Source of the DNA: Vibrio sp. D404a
GTDB taxonomy: Bacteria > Pseudomonadota > Gammaproteobacteria > Enterobacterales > Vibrionaceae
Length of the DNA: 64,000 nt
NCBI RefSeq assembly: GCF_030248535.1
Contig: NZ_JAHGAJ010000003.1
Location: 1-64,000, forward strand
Direction of reading: 5' to 3'
The position numbers and the translations under genes are program-made. Positions 1-8,414 of the stretch are shown here, one piece after another. The number at the start of each line of letters is the position of its first letter. Within the stretch, counting starts at the first letter, position 1. The notes under the pieces are model-generated. The model was not told where the DNA came from. It worked only from the letters and a program-made list of their open reading frames with translations, and did no database searches.

Positions 1-92
1 CCCAATTCTTACGAATCCCCTCATAATTTCTATATAAAACAATGGGTAGACGCCCATCGCTCATTCTGATCTAATGAATTGGGCGTTATGCC
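1..92 (+). other. Integron attC recombination site, left end cut by the window
   Basis: The stretch begins with CCCAATTC and ends with GAATTGGGCGTTATGCC. These are inverted copies that pair, and the right end matches the GGGCGTTATGC-type terminus of Vibrio cassette attC sites. The arms extend imperfectly inward: TTACGAATC at 9-17 pairs with the complement of GATCTAA at 68-74, leaving two unpaired bases, as attC sites use to orient strand choice. A small central hairpin (TGGG/CCCA) lies near 44-57. The outer R'' box is missing because it falls left of base 1. Family knowledge: attC sites fold as single-stranded hairpins and are cut by IntI at the G-TT position. Alternative: a decayed or solitary attC rather than part of a full array. 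Confidence 0.7.
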
Positions 93-465
93 TCTTATTG
101 GTATGGCGCAATATGGTAAGCTCTACAGTTGTATGTTTTATAGACTTTCCTCATTTGAGATGTTTGAGGTTTGGTTTATGGAACATGACGGTTTTTCTCG
201 TTGGAAGAAAGAAGCTGATAATTTTTATGTAGCTTATTCTTCAACATTAAATGTAATAAAGTTTGGTGTATCTAAAAACCCATCGAAGCGTATGAGTCTT
301 TTTAACTATCGAAAACCAGGTAATACTAATGATTTTATTCTAATTGGTGAAACTTCATTAGGTTCAGCTGCTGCTGGAGAGTTTGAGACCTTGGTCTCTC
401 GTCGGCTCAGTCATTTGAATAGGTATTATAACTACCATGATGATAGAGGCGGATTAGGAAACTAA
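88..465 (+). CDS. Small GIY-YIG/T5orf172-like protein, probable integron cassette gene
   Basis: About 125 residues when read from the ATG inside the GTTATG end of the attC site; TTG at 79 and ATG at 103 are other possible starts. Residues after about 45 read FYVAYSSTLNVIKFGVSKNP-S-KRM, the pattern of the first strands of GIY-YIG-like nucleases (YV...KFGxS.NxxKR). A later glutamate in GEFETLVSRRL could be the metal-binding residue. Whether it cleaves DNA is not shown. The gene starts within the attC terminus, as cassette genes do, but its stop lies only 10 bases from the end of the convergent adenosyltransferase gene and no attC follows. It may be the last gene at the edge of an array, or a cassette that lost its own attC. 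Confidence 0.6.
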   Translation: MPLIGMAQYGKLYSCMFYRLSSFEMFEVWFMEHDGFSRWKKEADNFYVAYSSTLNVIKFGVSKNPSKRMSLFNYRKPGNTNDFILIGETSLGSAAAGEFETLVSRRLSHLNRYYNYHDDRGGLGN

Positions 466-475
466 TCCCTCAAAA

Positions 476-1081
476 TTACCAATCGACCCCTTGCAGAGCC
501 TTTACACCACTCTCGAAGGCATGTTTGACATTCTTAACTTCTGAAACAGTATCTGCCATTTCAATCAAAGTACGATGCGCGCCGCGCCCGGTAATAATCA
601 CAGACTGCATTTTCGGACGATTATTCAGAGCTTCAACAACCTCGTCCAACTCAATATAGCCGTAGCTAACCATGTATGTAAGCTCATCAAACAGTAGAAC
701 ATCAATCGACTCGTCAGTAAGTAATCGCTTACATTCTTGCCATACAATCTGTGCCGCTTCGGTATCAGCCGTTTTATTTTGAGTTTCCCAAGTGAAGCCA
801 GTTGCCATAACGTGAAACTCAACGCCTAATTTCTCTAAAAGATTGCGCTCGCCATTTGCCCACGTTCCTTTAATGAACTGCGCGACGGCTGCCTTTTTTT
901 CATGACCTACTGCGCGAGCAATGGTACCAAAGCCCGATGTAGATTTTCCTTTACCGTTACCAGTAATGATCAGCAATAAACCTTTCTCTTCCTGAGCGGC
1001 CGCTACTCTAGCATCGACTTGTTCTTTCACTTTTTGCTGACGGGCTTTATGGCGGGTTTCTTTATTGTCTTCTACTGACAT
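476..1081 (-). CDS. cobO: Cob(I)yrinic acid a,c-diamide adenosyltransferase
   Basis: Transfers the 5'-deoxyadenosyl group of ATP to cob(I)alamin or corrinoid precursors in the cytoplasm, giving the coenzyme form of B12. The P-loop GNGKGKST stands near residue 41-48, followed by SGFGTIARAVGH, and the acidic DVLLFDELTY segment and the VIITGRGAH motif are those of the BtuR/CobO/CobP family. About 201 residues is the usual length. A TTG start 18 bases upstream is possible, but ATG at 1081 has AAGGAA eight bases before it and is preferred. It stands alone, with no other cobalamin genes nearby, which suggests salvage of imported corrinoids. No B12 riboswitch was recognised upstream. Confidence 0.93.
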   Translation of the reverse strand: MSVEDNKETRHKARQQKVKEQVDARVAAAQEEKGLLLIITGNGKGKSTSGFGTIARAVGHEKKAAVAQFIKGTWANGERNLLEKLGVEFHVMATGFTWETQNKTADTEAAQIVWQECKRLLTDESIDVLLFDELTYMVSYGYIELDEVVEALNNRPKMQSVIITGRGAHRTLIEMADTVSEVKNVKHAFESGVKALQGVDW

Positions 1082-1300
1082 TGGGGTTTCCTTGCTCAAG
1101 AGATGTAACTAGAATGTTTAAATAGTGGAAGTACTTTATATCAATTTATTCACGGGTAAAACCATAATAAAAACACTAAGAAGTACCCCACTATTCACTT
1201 GGTCGAACCCTACCCACCAATATCTTACACACCAATAATTAGACTTCGGAAGTTTGCGATTGTCGCTAGCTTTTCTGATGCTAGTGGATTTAAGAGTATG

Positions 1301-1325
1301 GCGAGCGCTGCGGACGCAGGCTCGC
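1301..1325 (-). terminator. GC-rich hairpin downstream of the serine hydrolase gene
   Basis: GCGAGC pairs with GCTCGC and an inner CTGCG with CGCAG, leaving one bulged G and a two-base loop. It follows the stop of the leftward hydrolase gene by about 35 bases. It lacks a clear U-run, so termination is inferred from position and stability only. Confidence 0.4.
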
Positions 1326-1360
1326 TGGAGAGAGGTATGTATTACACTCTTGAATTGAGC

Positions 1361-2725
1361 TTACTGCTCTGCGAGTGATTTAGCTGCAGCGCGCATTAAT
1401 GCAGGACCTTTGTTTTCGCCATGACCCGAGTGATAAGGGTTAGTCGAGAACATCACACCAACAAAATCGCGATTTGGGTCAATGTAGATCAACTGGCCTA
1501 GGTTGCCACTTTTCGCCATGGCACCATCATCGAAAATATAATCGAAATGATAAGACTGGGATACCGTCATTTCGTTAAACGCAGAGACAGAGCTGGCTTG
1601 TTTTGTTGAGCCTTCATGGCTTTCAGGGTTGCCGCTTTCTTTAATAAGATTAAGCACTTCATCTGATACTACTTGTTCTGTCGCTACAGATTTCCAACTT
1701 GGAGTGAACAAAGTGCCAAAGCGTGCTTTATCTTCTAGTGTCGACAACACCAAACCTAGTGCGATAGCTTCACCTGTTGGAGTTTGGTTAAAGAACATTG
1801 GTTGACGAGCTGTCGTTTTGCTCCAGACCCTGTCTTCAAATGCGCGAGTAAATGTTGCATCTTCGATACGCTCTACCAGTTCAGTTAGAATCATAGTGTT
1901 TATTGATGCATAACGGAAACGCTCTCCAGCCTTTTCGCCATCAATTTGTTCGGCATCTTGTGCAACATCAAGCCAAGTCTCAACCTTACCCGTTGATTGA
2001 CGAGGAGAGCCAAAATTAGTTGCATAAAAGCGAACCGCAGGAGAATCAGGATCTAGGATAGACTCCAGCTTTTCTTCATTGTCTAGGCCAGTAGTGTGAT
2101 TGATCACATCTAATACAGAAACATCATCCCATACTGTGCCCGCAAGTTCCGGCAAGTAAGCGGTAATTGATTTGTCCGTATCAATCTTATCTTCAGCAAC
2201 TAACTGAGCAATGATAAGGCCTACAGTGGTTTTGGCTGAAGACGCCCAAATATGACGATCTGTTGGGTTCATGCCCGGATAAGCTTCATAAACTACCTCA
2301 CCTTTGTGAATTAGCATAAAGCCTTGCGTGCGGAATTGAGGATCAGCCAAGTAATCCTTCATCGTCATTTCGCCTTTCGTTTGAGTTTGAACTTTTAGGT
2401 TGTCCAGTTCCTTAACAATATTACGACGGAGCTCTTTGTACTCTGCGTTAGGCGAGGCAATAGCAGTTGTAAGGAACTCATTCATATTGGCGTTGTAGTA
2501 GAGAGCATGATCGCCGCCCATTTGCCAGTGCCAATTGCCAAAGCTTGCGCGGGCCGCATCTACAAACTCTGGCGTGAATGGGTCTTTAGTGGCATCTACC
2601 GTAAGGTTAATCTGTGCGCCGTCTATTTTTAACGCAGCTTCAATAGGGTTGTCGGTATGTTTGTCGCTTGCAAATACAGGTGAAGCAATCAGTGATGTTA
2701 GGAATGCAATTGTTTTTAGTTTCAT
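1361..2725 (-). CDS. Exported serine hydrolase of the beta-lactamase (class C / PBP-like) family
   Basis: A 454-residue protein with a clear Sec signal peptide (MKLKTIAFLTSLIASPVFA, cut near residue 19). The catalytic SxxK motif is SSAK at residues 162-165 (WASSAKTTVG), and a YAS motif near residue 270 fits the second element (YxN/YxS). SGHGENKG near the C-terminus may take the place of the KTG/HxG element. Such proteins act in the periplasm as esterases, D-aminopeptidases or peptidoglycan hydrolases; antibiotic resistance is not implied. It is transcribed away from the AraC-type gene at 2865, which may control it. Substrate is unknown. Confidence 0.85.
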   Translation of the reverse strand: MKLKTIAFLTSLIASPVFASDKHTDNPIEAALKIDGAQINLTVDATKDPFTPEFVDAARASFGNWHWQMGGDHALYYNANMNEFLTTAIASPNAEYKELRRNIVKELDNLKVQTQTKGEMTMKDYLADPQFRTQGFMLIHKGEVVYEAYPGMNPTDRHIWASSAKTTVGLIIAQLVAEDKIDTDKSITAYLPELAGTVWDDVSVLDVINHTTGLDNEEKLESILDPDSPAVRFYATNFGSPRQSTGKVETWLDVAQDAEQIDGEKAGERFRYASINTMILTELVERIEDATFTRAFEDRVWSKTTARQPMFFNQTPTGEAIALGLVLSTLEDKARFGTLFTPSWKSVATEQVVSDEVLNLIKESGNPESHEGSTKQASSVSAFNEMTVSQSYHFDYIFDDGAMAKSGNLGQLIYIDPNRDFVGVMFSTNPYHSGHGENKGPALMRAAAKSLAEQ

Positions 2726-2864
2726 TATAAATCTCGCTTTTTAACTACTTGGTACACGCAAATTATGAATTAAACTAAAAACAAATAGCGGGTCATTTCA
2801 CGACACTTGTTTCGCTCCTGCGTATTTGTATACTTAACCGCAATCAAAAATCCGACACCTCGGA

Positions 2865-3881
2865 ATGGATATGAAAGCAAACCACAATACCGGCCGAATA
2901 CTTGTAACATCCAGTAGTAGTATTATGCCGTTCATAAAATACTGTGAGCGGCACAGGTTGGAGTGGCGGTCTTGCGCTGAATATTGTGGCCTGCCACTTA
3001 CATTGCTTTCATCAAACCACTGGCTTCCGACCAATGATGTGATGAAGTTTTTCTACAAACTTGACTCGTTGCATGGTGATAAATTTCGAATTCAGGCAGG
3101 AAAACAAGCTGCGATATCTTTATTATCCCTTGGCTTAGAAAAGCGAGCGAAAGGAGCAAAAACATTAGCCGAAGCTGTCACCCTACTGACTGATGAGTTA
3201 GTCAGCCTTTCAAATCATGTCACGATCTGGGTTGAACGGAAGGATGACGCTTGGTGGCTATGTCATAGAAGCTCTTACCGACAAAACAACCTTGGCTTTG
3301 AGATTTCAGAGTGGCTTAGAACACTCGCGTTAGTGAATTTCTGCCAAATCCTGCTAGGTCGTGATTGGTATCCTGAGAAAGCTGATCTTGCCTCAACAAA
3401 CCCATATAACCGCAAGTCACCTCTACCAAAAACAGAAATAAAGCTTGGTTGTGAGTATGGAGCGATTAGCATCCCTCTTGATGAAAGCTATTCCCCTTTT
3501 TCTATTTCTTCGGCACAACCCAATTGGTTCGAGGCGGTTGACCGATTAATTACATCTTATGCATGCCTACCTTGGTTCAACATTGATTGGTTCGCTAAAC
3601 TGCTAGGTATGACCCCTCGTACCCTGCAAAGGAACTTGAAAACGAAGGGACTGATATTCAAAGAAATGAAAGAGGCTGCGAGACTTGCAAAAGCTAAAGA
3701 GCTTCTTGAAGGCTCTGAGCAATCCGTGCCAGAGATTTGCTGGCAGGTTGGCTATAGCGATAGAAGTAACTTTAATCGCGCATTCAAGAAAAGGGTGGAA
3801 ATGACACCTGCAAACTATCGAAAACTCATCCGTCAATCGGACTTAACAAGGCTTACCAACCGCGAGAAAACAAGCATTTAG
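2865..3881 (+). CDS. AraC-family transcriptional regulator
   Basis: About 338 residues. The N-terminal two thirds look like the arabinose-binding-type sensor domain of the OruR/ArgR-like AraC group, and the C-terminus holds two helix-turn-helix units: LLGMTPRTLQRNLKTKG near 248-264 and the signature VPEICWQVGYSDRSNFNRAFKKR near 287-309. The ligand is unknown. ATG at 2871 has a GGA six bases upstream and may be the true start, shortening the protein by two residues. It is divergent from the exported hydrolase, with a 139-base gap holding both promoters, so control of that gene is a reasonable guess. Confidence 0.88.
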   Translation: MDMKANHNTGRILVTSSSSIMPFIKYCERHRLEWRSCAEYCGLPLTLLSSNHWLPTNDVMKFFYKLDSLHGDKFRIQAGKQAAISLLSLGLEKRAKGAKTLAEAVTLLTDELVSLSNHVTIWVERKDDAWWLCHRSSYRQNNLGFEISEWLRTLALVNFCQILLGRDWYPEKADLASTNPYNRKSPLPKTEIKLGCEYGAISIPLDESYSPFSISSAQPNWFEAVDRLITSYACLPWFNIDWFAKLLGMTPRTLQRNLKTKGLIFKEMKEAARLAKAKELLEGSEQSVPEICWQVGYSDRSNFNRAFKKRVEMTPANYRKLIRQSDLTRLTNREKTSI

Positions 3882-4004
3882 AGTTAGAATGGAAGTCACC
3901 ATTTAAAACACAAAGCTCATTTGTGCTAATCGCTCAGCGTCCAGTCTTGTCAATTAAATGATTGCCTTGGTTGCCAAGTATGCGTAACTTTTTGCAAGAA
4001 ATAG

Positions 4005-4121
4005 GGTAGTGGCGGTCGTCCAGTCGAACTAGGCGCCAAAGGCATCACTTGGGCCGCAACACTGCCAAATAATTGGCCGACAGGACGATTCTTCCGTGAT
4101 GGTAAAGAAATCGCATTTTAG
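4005..4121 (+). pseudogene. C-terminal remnant of a short-chain dehydrogenase (SDR)
   Basis: 38 codons read GSGGRPVELGAKGITWAATL, then PNNWPTGRFFRDGKEIAF and a stop. This is the typical C-terminus of NAD(P)-dependent SDR oxidoreductases (RPVELGAKGI.WAATLP..GPTG.FF.DG). An in-frame TAG precedes it at 4002-4004, and there is no Rossmann fold, catalytic YxxxK or start codon, so the rest of the gene is gone. It lies just after the AraC gene. The lost SDR may once have been the target of that regulator or of the LysR gene that follows. Confidence 0.75.
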
Positions 4122-4133
4122 CTGCGATTTCTT
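4105..4133. terminator. Perfect 11-bp hairpin overlapping the SDR remnant stop
   Basis: AAGAAATCGCA at 4105-4115 pairs with TGCGATTTCTT at 4123-4133 around a seven-base loop. It sits between the SDR remnant and the leftward gene at 4178, so it could serve transcripts from both sides. It probably survives from the original SDR gene end. Confidence 0.5.
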
Positions 4134-4177
4134 CATCTTAAACTATTCGTGAGCTAACCAAGCTACCAGAACTTGAA

Positions 4178-5107
4178 TTAGTTAAACGTCACCTTATGAA
4201 GCCCTGCCGGATTTGTACCACCAAACAGCAATCCGCCGTCGTTGGTGATGTAAAACACGCCTGCTTCCTTGTTACTCATTTGAATAGCTGTGTTGCCCTC
4301 AATACCGTGGTTAACTAACACAGATTGTTTGCCGTCGTGAGTAAACTTAATTACTTCGTGGTGGTGCGTAGTAATAAACCAATCGCCTAGATCATCAATG
4401 ATGAAATCATCCGCTTGAATGCCTTTGTGCACGATGGCTAGCTCATCTGCTTTGCCGTCTTTGATCGTGATTTTGCCAAGTAATTGCTGCGCAGAGTTAG
4501 TGAAGTAAAGGTCACCTTTGTAAAGTTGGATGCCATTCACACCAGGTAATCCTGGGCGTTCTTGCATCGCTTGCAGTTTGTCATCTTCCAGCCAGATAGA
4601 GAGTTTGGATGTGTTCATATCGAAGTGGAAGATCTTTCCATTCGCAGCATCTGCAATCAGGTATTGCTGCTCACCAAGATAAGCCATACCGTTCAAGAAT
4701 GCGCTTTGGTCTAACCCGATGAGGCGTGTTAGTTGACCGTCTTGCGTCACTTTATACAGCGCCATGCTTTCGAGAAAGCTCGCACCCTGCATGATTGAGG
4801 TTTCATGAACACTCAAAAGACCGATGCCGTTTTCATCAAAGCGAATGGATACTGGATGACCGTCTACCTTAGCCAGTAGTTTCGCAGCACCATCTTCGCG
4901 GTATTGATAGAGCGACATTCCCGTGTAGTCCGTGGCAACCAGTTCTTTATCATTCTTGTAAGTCAGGTTTTCAAAAAAGTGACCCGCAGGCATTGAGATT
5001 ACTGGCTCTATCATAGCGTCAGTTGCAGTGTTTGACTGAGCTAAAGCAGTAAATGGCACCGAAAGCGATGCAGAAAGTAATAGGGCATTAGTAAGTTGCT
5101 TAAACAT
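4178..5107 (-). CDS. Exported SMP-30/gluconolactonase-like beta-propeller protein
   Basis: About 309 residues from the ATG at 5107, which starts a good signal peptide (MFKQLTNALLLSASLSVPFTALA). An in-frame ATG at 5167 would put 20 charged residues before it and is less likely. The mature part has repeated strands of the propeller type (NGMAYLGEQQYLIADAANGKIFHFD, NGIQLYKGDLYFTNSAQQLLGKI), as in SMP-30/gluconolactonase or superoxide-dismutase-like secreted proteins. A periplasmic sugar-lactone or stress role is possible but not shown. It is divergent from the LysR gene at 5207, with only about 100 bases between the starts, so that regulator probably controls it. Confidence 0.7.
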   Translation of the reverse strand: MFKQLTNALLLSASLSVPFTALAQSNTATDAMIEPVISMPAGHFFENLTYKNDKELVATDYTGMSLYQYREDGAAKLLAKVDGHPVSIRFDENGIGLLSVHETSIMQGASFLESMALYKVTQDGQLTRLIGLDQSAFLNGMAYLGEQQYLIADAANGKIFHFDMNTSKLSIWLEDDKLQAMQERPGLPGVNGIQLYKGDLYFTNSAQQLLGKITIKDGKADELAIVHKGIQADDFIIDDLGDWFITTHHHEVIKFTHDGKQSVLVNHGIEGNTAIQMSNKEAGVFYITNDGGLLFGGTNPAGLHKVTFN

Positions 5108-5206
5108 AGTGAAATCTCGTTCATCAATTGCGTTGATATAAATGTTAGATGAGATCTCTTGAACCATCTATAATACAACAATTACACTATCTTTAACTAA
5201 AAGTTT

Positions 5207-6103
5207 ATGAAATCACTGCCGAGTCAACTCCCAATACTGATAGAGGTTGCGAAAGAGAAGAGCTTTTCCGCCGCTGCGCGAAACTTAGGTATCTCAACCC
5301 CTGCGGTCAGCAAGGCAATCAACAAGCTCGAAGATGAATGGAAGCTCAAGCTGTTTCATCGCTCGTCACACTCATTAAGCCTTACCTCGGTAGGGCGAGA
5401 GTTGGTTGAACAACTCTCTCCTGCGGTAGATTCAATTTTTTCCGCCATCTCAAGCAGTCAGAGTGTCAATAATGAGCTGTCAGGAACCATCAAGATCAAC
5501 CTGCCAAGCACATCACTAGGGGTTGATACGCTATTGCCTCATCTAATGCGCTTTGCAGAAACTCACCAAAATATTGAGCTGGATTTGCACTTTAGCGATG
5601 CCAGTGTTGACCTTATCTCGCATGGTTTCGACCTTGGGATTGGTACCTATCTGAATCAAGACTCACGCTTGATCGCCAAGCGAATCATGACAGGGCGCAT
5701 TGGTTTATTTGCCTCTGCGGCTTACGCTAAAGAAAAAGGCCTGCCAAGCACCATAGATGAGCTTGCTACGCACCAATGTATTCCAATTCGTTCATTAGAG
5801 AGCGGTAAGGTACGCAGCATGAGCTTGTTTGATGGTGAAACAGAGCATAGCTTTTTGCCGAAAGGGCGAATCGTGGTTGACAGCTTTAGCGCAGGTAAAG
5901 CGATGCTGTGTCAGAGCTGGGGGATCATCGGGCTTGCCGATTGGGTGCTGAGTGAAGAGCTCAAGCAAGGGAACGTCGTGCCAGTATTAGAAGCATATTG
6001 GCCGCCAGAGTTGTCGGTTTATCTCTATTTTACCTCGCGTGAGTATATGCCTCATGCGGTGAGAGCCTTGGTTGATTATCTCAGTGAGGTCGAGCTGACT
6101 TAG
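5207..6103 (+). CDS. LysR-family transcriptional regulator
   Basis: 298 residues, standard length. The N-terminal winged helix is clear (FSAAARNLGISTPAVSKAINKLE, residues about 19-41) and the C-terminal domain is the two-lobed periplasmic-binding-like effector sensor (DLGIGTYLNQDSRLIAKRI). It is close in sequence to the LysR protein at 18307-19206, especially across HRSSHSLSLT, suggesting duplication within this region. It is divergent from the SMP-30-like gene and ends at a hairpin shared with the convergent oxidoreductase gene. Effector unknown. Confidence 0.9.
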   Translation: MKSLPSQLPILIEVAKEKSFSAAARNLGISTPAVSKAINKLEDEWKLKLFHRSSHSLSLTSVGRELVEQLSPAVDSIFSAISSSQSVNNELSGTIKINLPSTSLGVDTLLPHLMRFAETHQNIELDLHFSDASVDLISHGFDLGIGTYLNQDSRLIAKRIMTGRIGLFASAAYAKEKGLPSTIDELATHQCIPIRSLESGKVRSMSLFDGETEHSFLPKGRIVVDSFSAGKAMLCQSWGIIGLADWVLSEELKQGNVVPVLEAYWPPELSVYLYFTSREYMPHAVRALVDYLSEVELT

Positions 6104-6122
6104 CCAAAGCCATATATAAATA

Positions 6123-6144
6123 AGCCCTGCGTGAAAGCAGGGCT
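6123..6144. terminator. Bidirectional terminator between convergent genes
   Basis: AGCCCTGC at 6123-6130 and GCAGGGCT at 6137-6144 form a perfect eight-base-pair stem with a six-base loop, midway between the LysR stop at 6103 and the oxidoreductase stop at 6161. Confidence 0.75.
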
Positions 6145-6160
6145 ATGTAATTATTGCTGT

Positions 6161-7237
6161 TTAGTTAAGCGTTAAGATTACACTATCAAGACCTTGCAGC
6201 GATTTCGCTGCTTCAATGCCATCGTCAATCTCACTTAGTGAGAACTGTTTTAGCGAAATTAGGCTTAAATCAACCAAACCTGACTTCACCATCGCAATCA
6301 ACGCAAGGTAATCCTGTTTGGTGTACATGAAGTTGCCCTTGATTTCCCAGTTGTTGAGAAGCATTTGGTTGTAATCAATATTGAGTGGCGCCGACGTGCT
6401 GCCCATCATCACCAGTTGACCACCAAACTTCAGTGCATTGAGAGTGACTAGCGTGCTGTGTGAATCACGAGCTTGGCCAACCATACACAGTGCCTTGTGT
6501 GCGCCGTTACCAAAGGCGGCTTTTAGTGCGGCTACGTCAGCATCAAAGTCACCAGATTGCGCGACAACGCGGTAACGATTTGCGGGAGCCTTGATCGCCG
6601 ATGCGATCTTCTCAAGTTTCTCTTGGCTACGTCCGGTTAAAATAACATTCGCACCCATAGAAAGCGCTAATAGTGCGGCAGCTGAACCAAAGTAACCGCT
6701 AGAGCCGTTAATGATCACCGTTTCACCTGCTTTGAGGTTCATTCTACGCAGCCCACCAAATGGCACTATGAGCTTAGCAATGGCCGCAAGCGTTGCAGAA
6801 TCTGTTGCTTCGGTGTTGTCTATAGGCATGACAACCGATGCAGGGAAATCACCGTATTCACGCCATGTGCCGTTCGGGTAGTCCTCTAGCATTGGCATAC
6901 TGCCTGCCGTTATACCAGTTAAGCCGATCAGCACGCGCTGCTGGTCTTCTACGCCCTCATCTTTTACCCAGTTACAGTCAACGACCACACGCTGACCCAA
7001 TTGGAGACCAACCACGTCTTCACCAACTTCATACACGGTACCAATGGCATTTGTACCTGGCGTAAATGGCATTGGCGGCAGCATATACGGCAGCTTGCCT
7101 TGGAGATAATCTTGCGTGTAACTCAGTAGTGGCGTTGCATCAATCTTAACGACGACACTGCCACGCTTGGCTTGTGGAATGTCACTTTCTACTGCTTTGA
7201 TTGGTTGTGTTGTATCAAATAGTTTCACGTCTAACAT
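6161..7237 (-). CDS. Zinc-type alcohol dehydrogenase-like / quinone oxidoreductase-like protein (MDR superfamily)
   Basis: 358 residues with the GroES-like N-terminal fold (PFTPGTNAIGTVYEVGEDV...GQRVVVDCNW) and a Rossmann nucleotide-binding domain (VIINGSSGYFGSAAALLALSMGA, about 170-192). The structural four-cysteine zinc lobe of classical alcohol dehydrogenases is not seen, so a reductase role with NADPH is more likely than alcohol oxidation. The start is supported by GAGGAG nine bases before the ATG. It is divergent from the LysR gene at 7338 over a 100-base gap with paired direct repeats, so it is probably its target. Substrate unknown. Confidence 0.85.
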   Translation of the reverse strand: MLDVKLFDTTQPIKAVESDIPQAKRGSVVVKIDATPLLSYTQDYLQGKLPYMLPPMPFTPGTNAIGTVYEVGEDVVGLQLGQRVVVDCNWVKDEGVEDQQRVLIGLTGITAGSMPMLEDYPNGTWREYGDFPASVVMPIDNTEATDSATLAAIAKLIVPFGGLRRMNLKAGETVIINGSSGYFGSAAALLALSMGANVILTGRSQEKLEKIASAIKAPANRYRVVAQSGDFDADVAALKAAFGNGAHKALCMVGQARDSHSTLVTLNALKFGGQLVMMGSTSAPLNIDYNQMLLNNWEIKGNFMYTKQDYLALIAMVKSGLVDLSLISLKQFSLSEIDDGIEAAKSLQGLDSVILTLN

Positions 7238-7286
7238 GAGTCTCTCCTCGGTCTGTTCTCAGCGGACGATTGAATAATAGACAGTG

Positions 7287-7327
7287 AATAGGTATCTTTG
7301 AAATTGAAGTTTTTGATAATAGGTATC
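7287..7327. promoter_or_regulatory. Direct repeat AATAGGTATC in the divergent promoter region
   Basis: The ten bases AATAGGTATC occur exactly at 7287-7296 and again at 7318-7327, 31 bases apart, about three helical turns. Both copies lie between the oxidoreductase start (7237) and the LysR start (7338). Binding sites for the LysR protein encoded next door are a natural reading, but this is inferred from position. Confidence 0.45.
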
Positions 7328-7337
7328 GTAAAATCCG

Positions 7338-8258
7338 ATGGCTAATCTGACCGATAAACTAAGACGTGTCGATTTTAATCTGCTCACCACTTTAGATGTG
7401 CTTTTAGATGAAAACAACGTCACCAATGCCGCTAAGCGACTCAACCTAAGCCAGTCGTCAGTCTCGACTCAGCTTGCAAAGTTGCGAGACATTTTCTCCG
7501 ATCCACTTCTAGTGCCGTCTACAAATGGGCGAGGGATGATTGCTTCATCCAAAGCCAAAGAGTTACATGGTTCAGTTAAGCGACTGTTACGCGATCTCGA
7601 TAACTTGATTAGTGATGGCAAAGCGTTTGATCCCCAAACCGACGAACGTGTGTTTAATGTTGCGATCTCGGATTACCCATTGACCGTCATTAGTCATAGG
7701 CTTGCGAGCAAAGCGTTTGCAGAGCTTGGCGGTAAGGTGCAAATCGCTTTCCACAATAAGACCAGCGATCTAAGCGAGATGATGGACAAAGGGTTGGTGG
7801 ATCTTGTGATTGCATCCGAAAGGGCAATTCCTCTTGATGCCAAAGCGGTGACGCTATTTGATGAAAGCTTTGTTATGGCGCAGCGAAAATCTCACCCAAG
7901 AGGAACTAAGCCTCTAACGCTTGATGAATATTGCGAGCTTAAACACCTGCTGGTTTCCACCTCTGGCGGCAGTTTCTTTGGCTACATGGACGAGCAGTTA
8001 TTGAAGCTCGGCAAGCGACGAAGCATTGCAATGTCGGTCACGCAATTTACGTCGGTGTATGAGTTGCTTAAGCGCTCGGATTATGTATGTACGCTGCCCT
8101 CAAAGCTGGTGGACTTCTACGCGAATGACCTTGATAGTTTTGATCTGCCATTTGAGGCGAATGGTTTTAAGCTCTACATGGGTTGGCACACCGCTTACGA
8201 TAATGATCCTGCAATTATCTGGCTTAAAAAGTTCATGTTGGAACTTTTTGAAGTCTAG
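7338..8258 (+). CDS. LysR-family transcriptional regulator
   Basis: 306 residues. The N-terminus (RRVDFNLLTTLDVLLDENNVTNAAKRLNLSQSSVSTQLAKLR) is the winged helix of the NodD/LinR-like LysR branch, in which the first helix reads L.(L).L..LL.E.NVT.AA. The remaining 220 residues form the effector domain. It is divergent from the MDR-type oxidoreductase at 6161-7237 and is likely its regulator. No strong ribosome-binding site is seen before the ATG. Confidence 0.9.
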   Translation: MANLTDKLRRVDFNLLTTLDVLLDENNVTNAAKRLNLSQSSVSTQLAKLRDIFSDPLLVPSTNGRGMIASSKAKELHGSVKRLLRDLDNLISDGKAFDPQTDERVFNVAISDYPLTVISHRLASKAFAELGGKVQIAFHNKTSDLSEMMDKGLVDLVIASERAIPLDAKAVTLFDESFVMAQRKSHPRGTKPLTLDEYCELKHLLVSTSGGSFFGYMDEQLLKLGKRRSIAMSVTQFTSVYELLKRSDYVCTLPSKLVDFYANDLDSFDLPFEANGFKLYMGWHTAYDNDPAIIWLKKFMLELFEV

Positions 8259-8414
8259 CTGGAGTATCGGATCCCTGAAGTCTGCACCTTGCGATTATTT
8301 AGGTAGATAAGGTGACAAGAGGTTTGAGTAGTCAAATGGTTGTATCTCTAAACAGTAGACACCATGATCCTAAAATTGGAATAATGATTGAATGTGCAGT
8401 TTAAAGGTAAGCCG

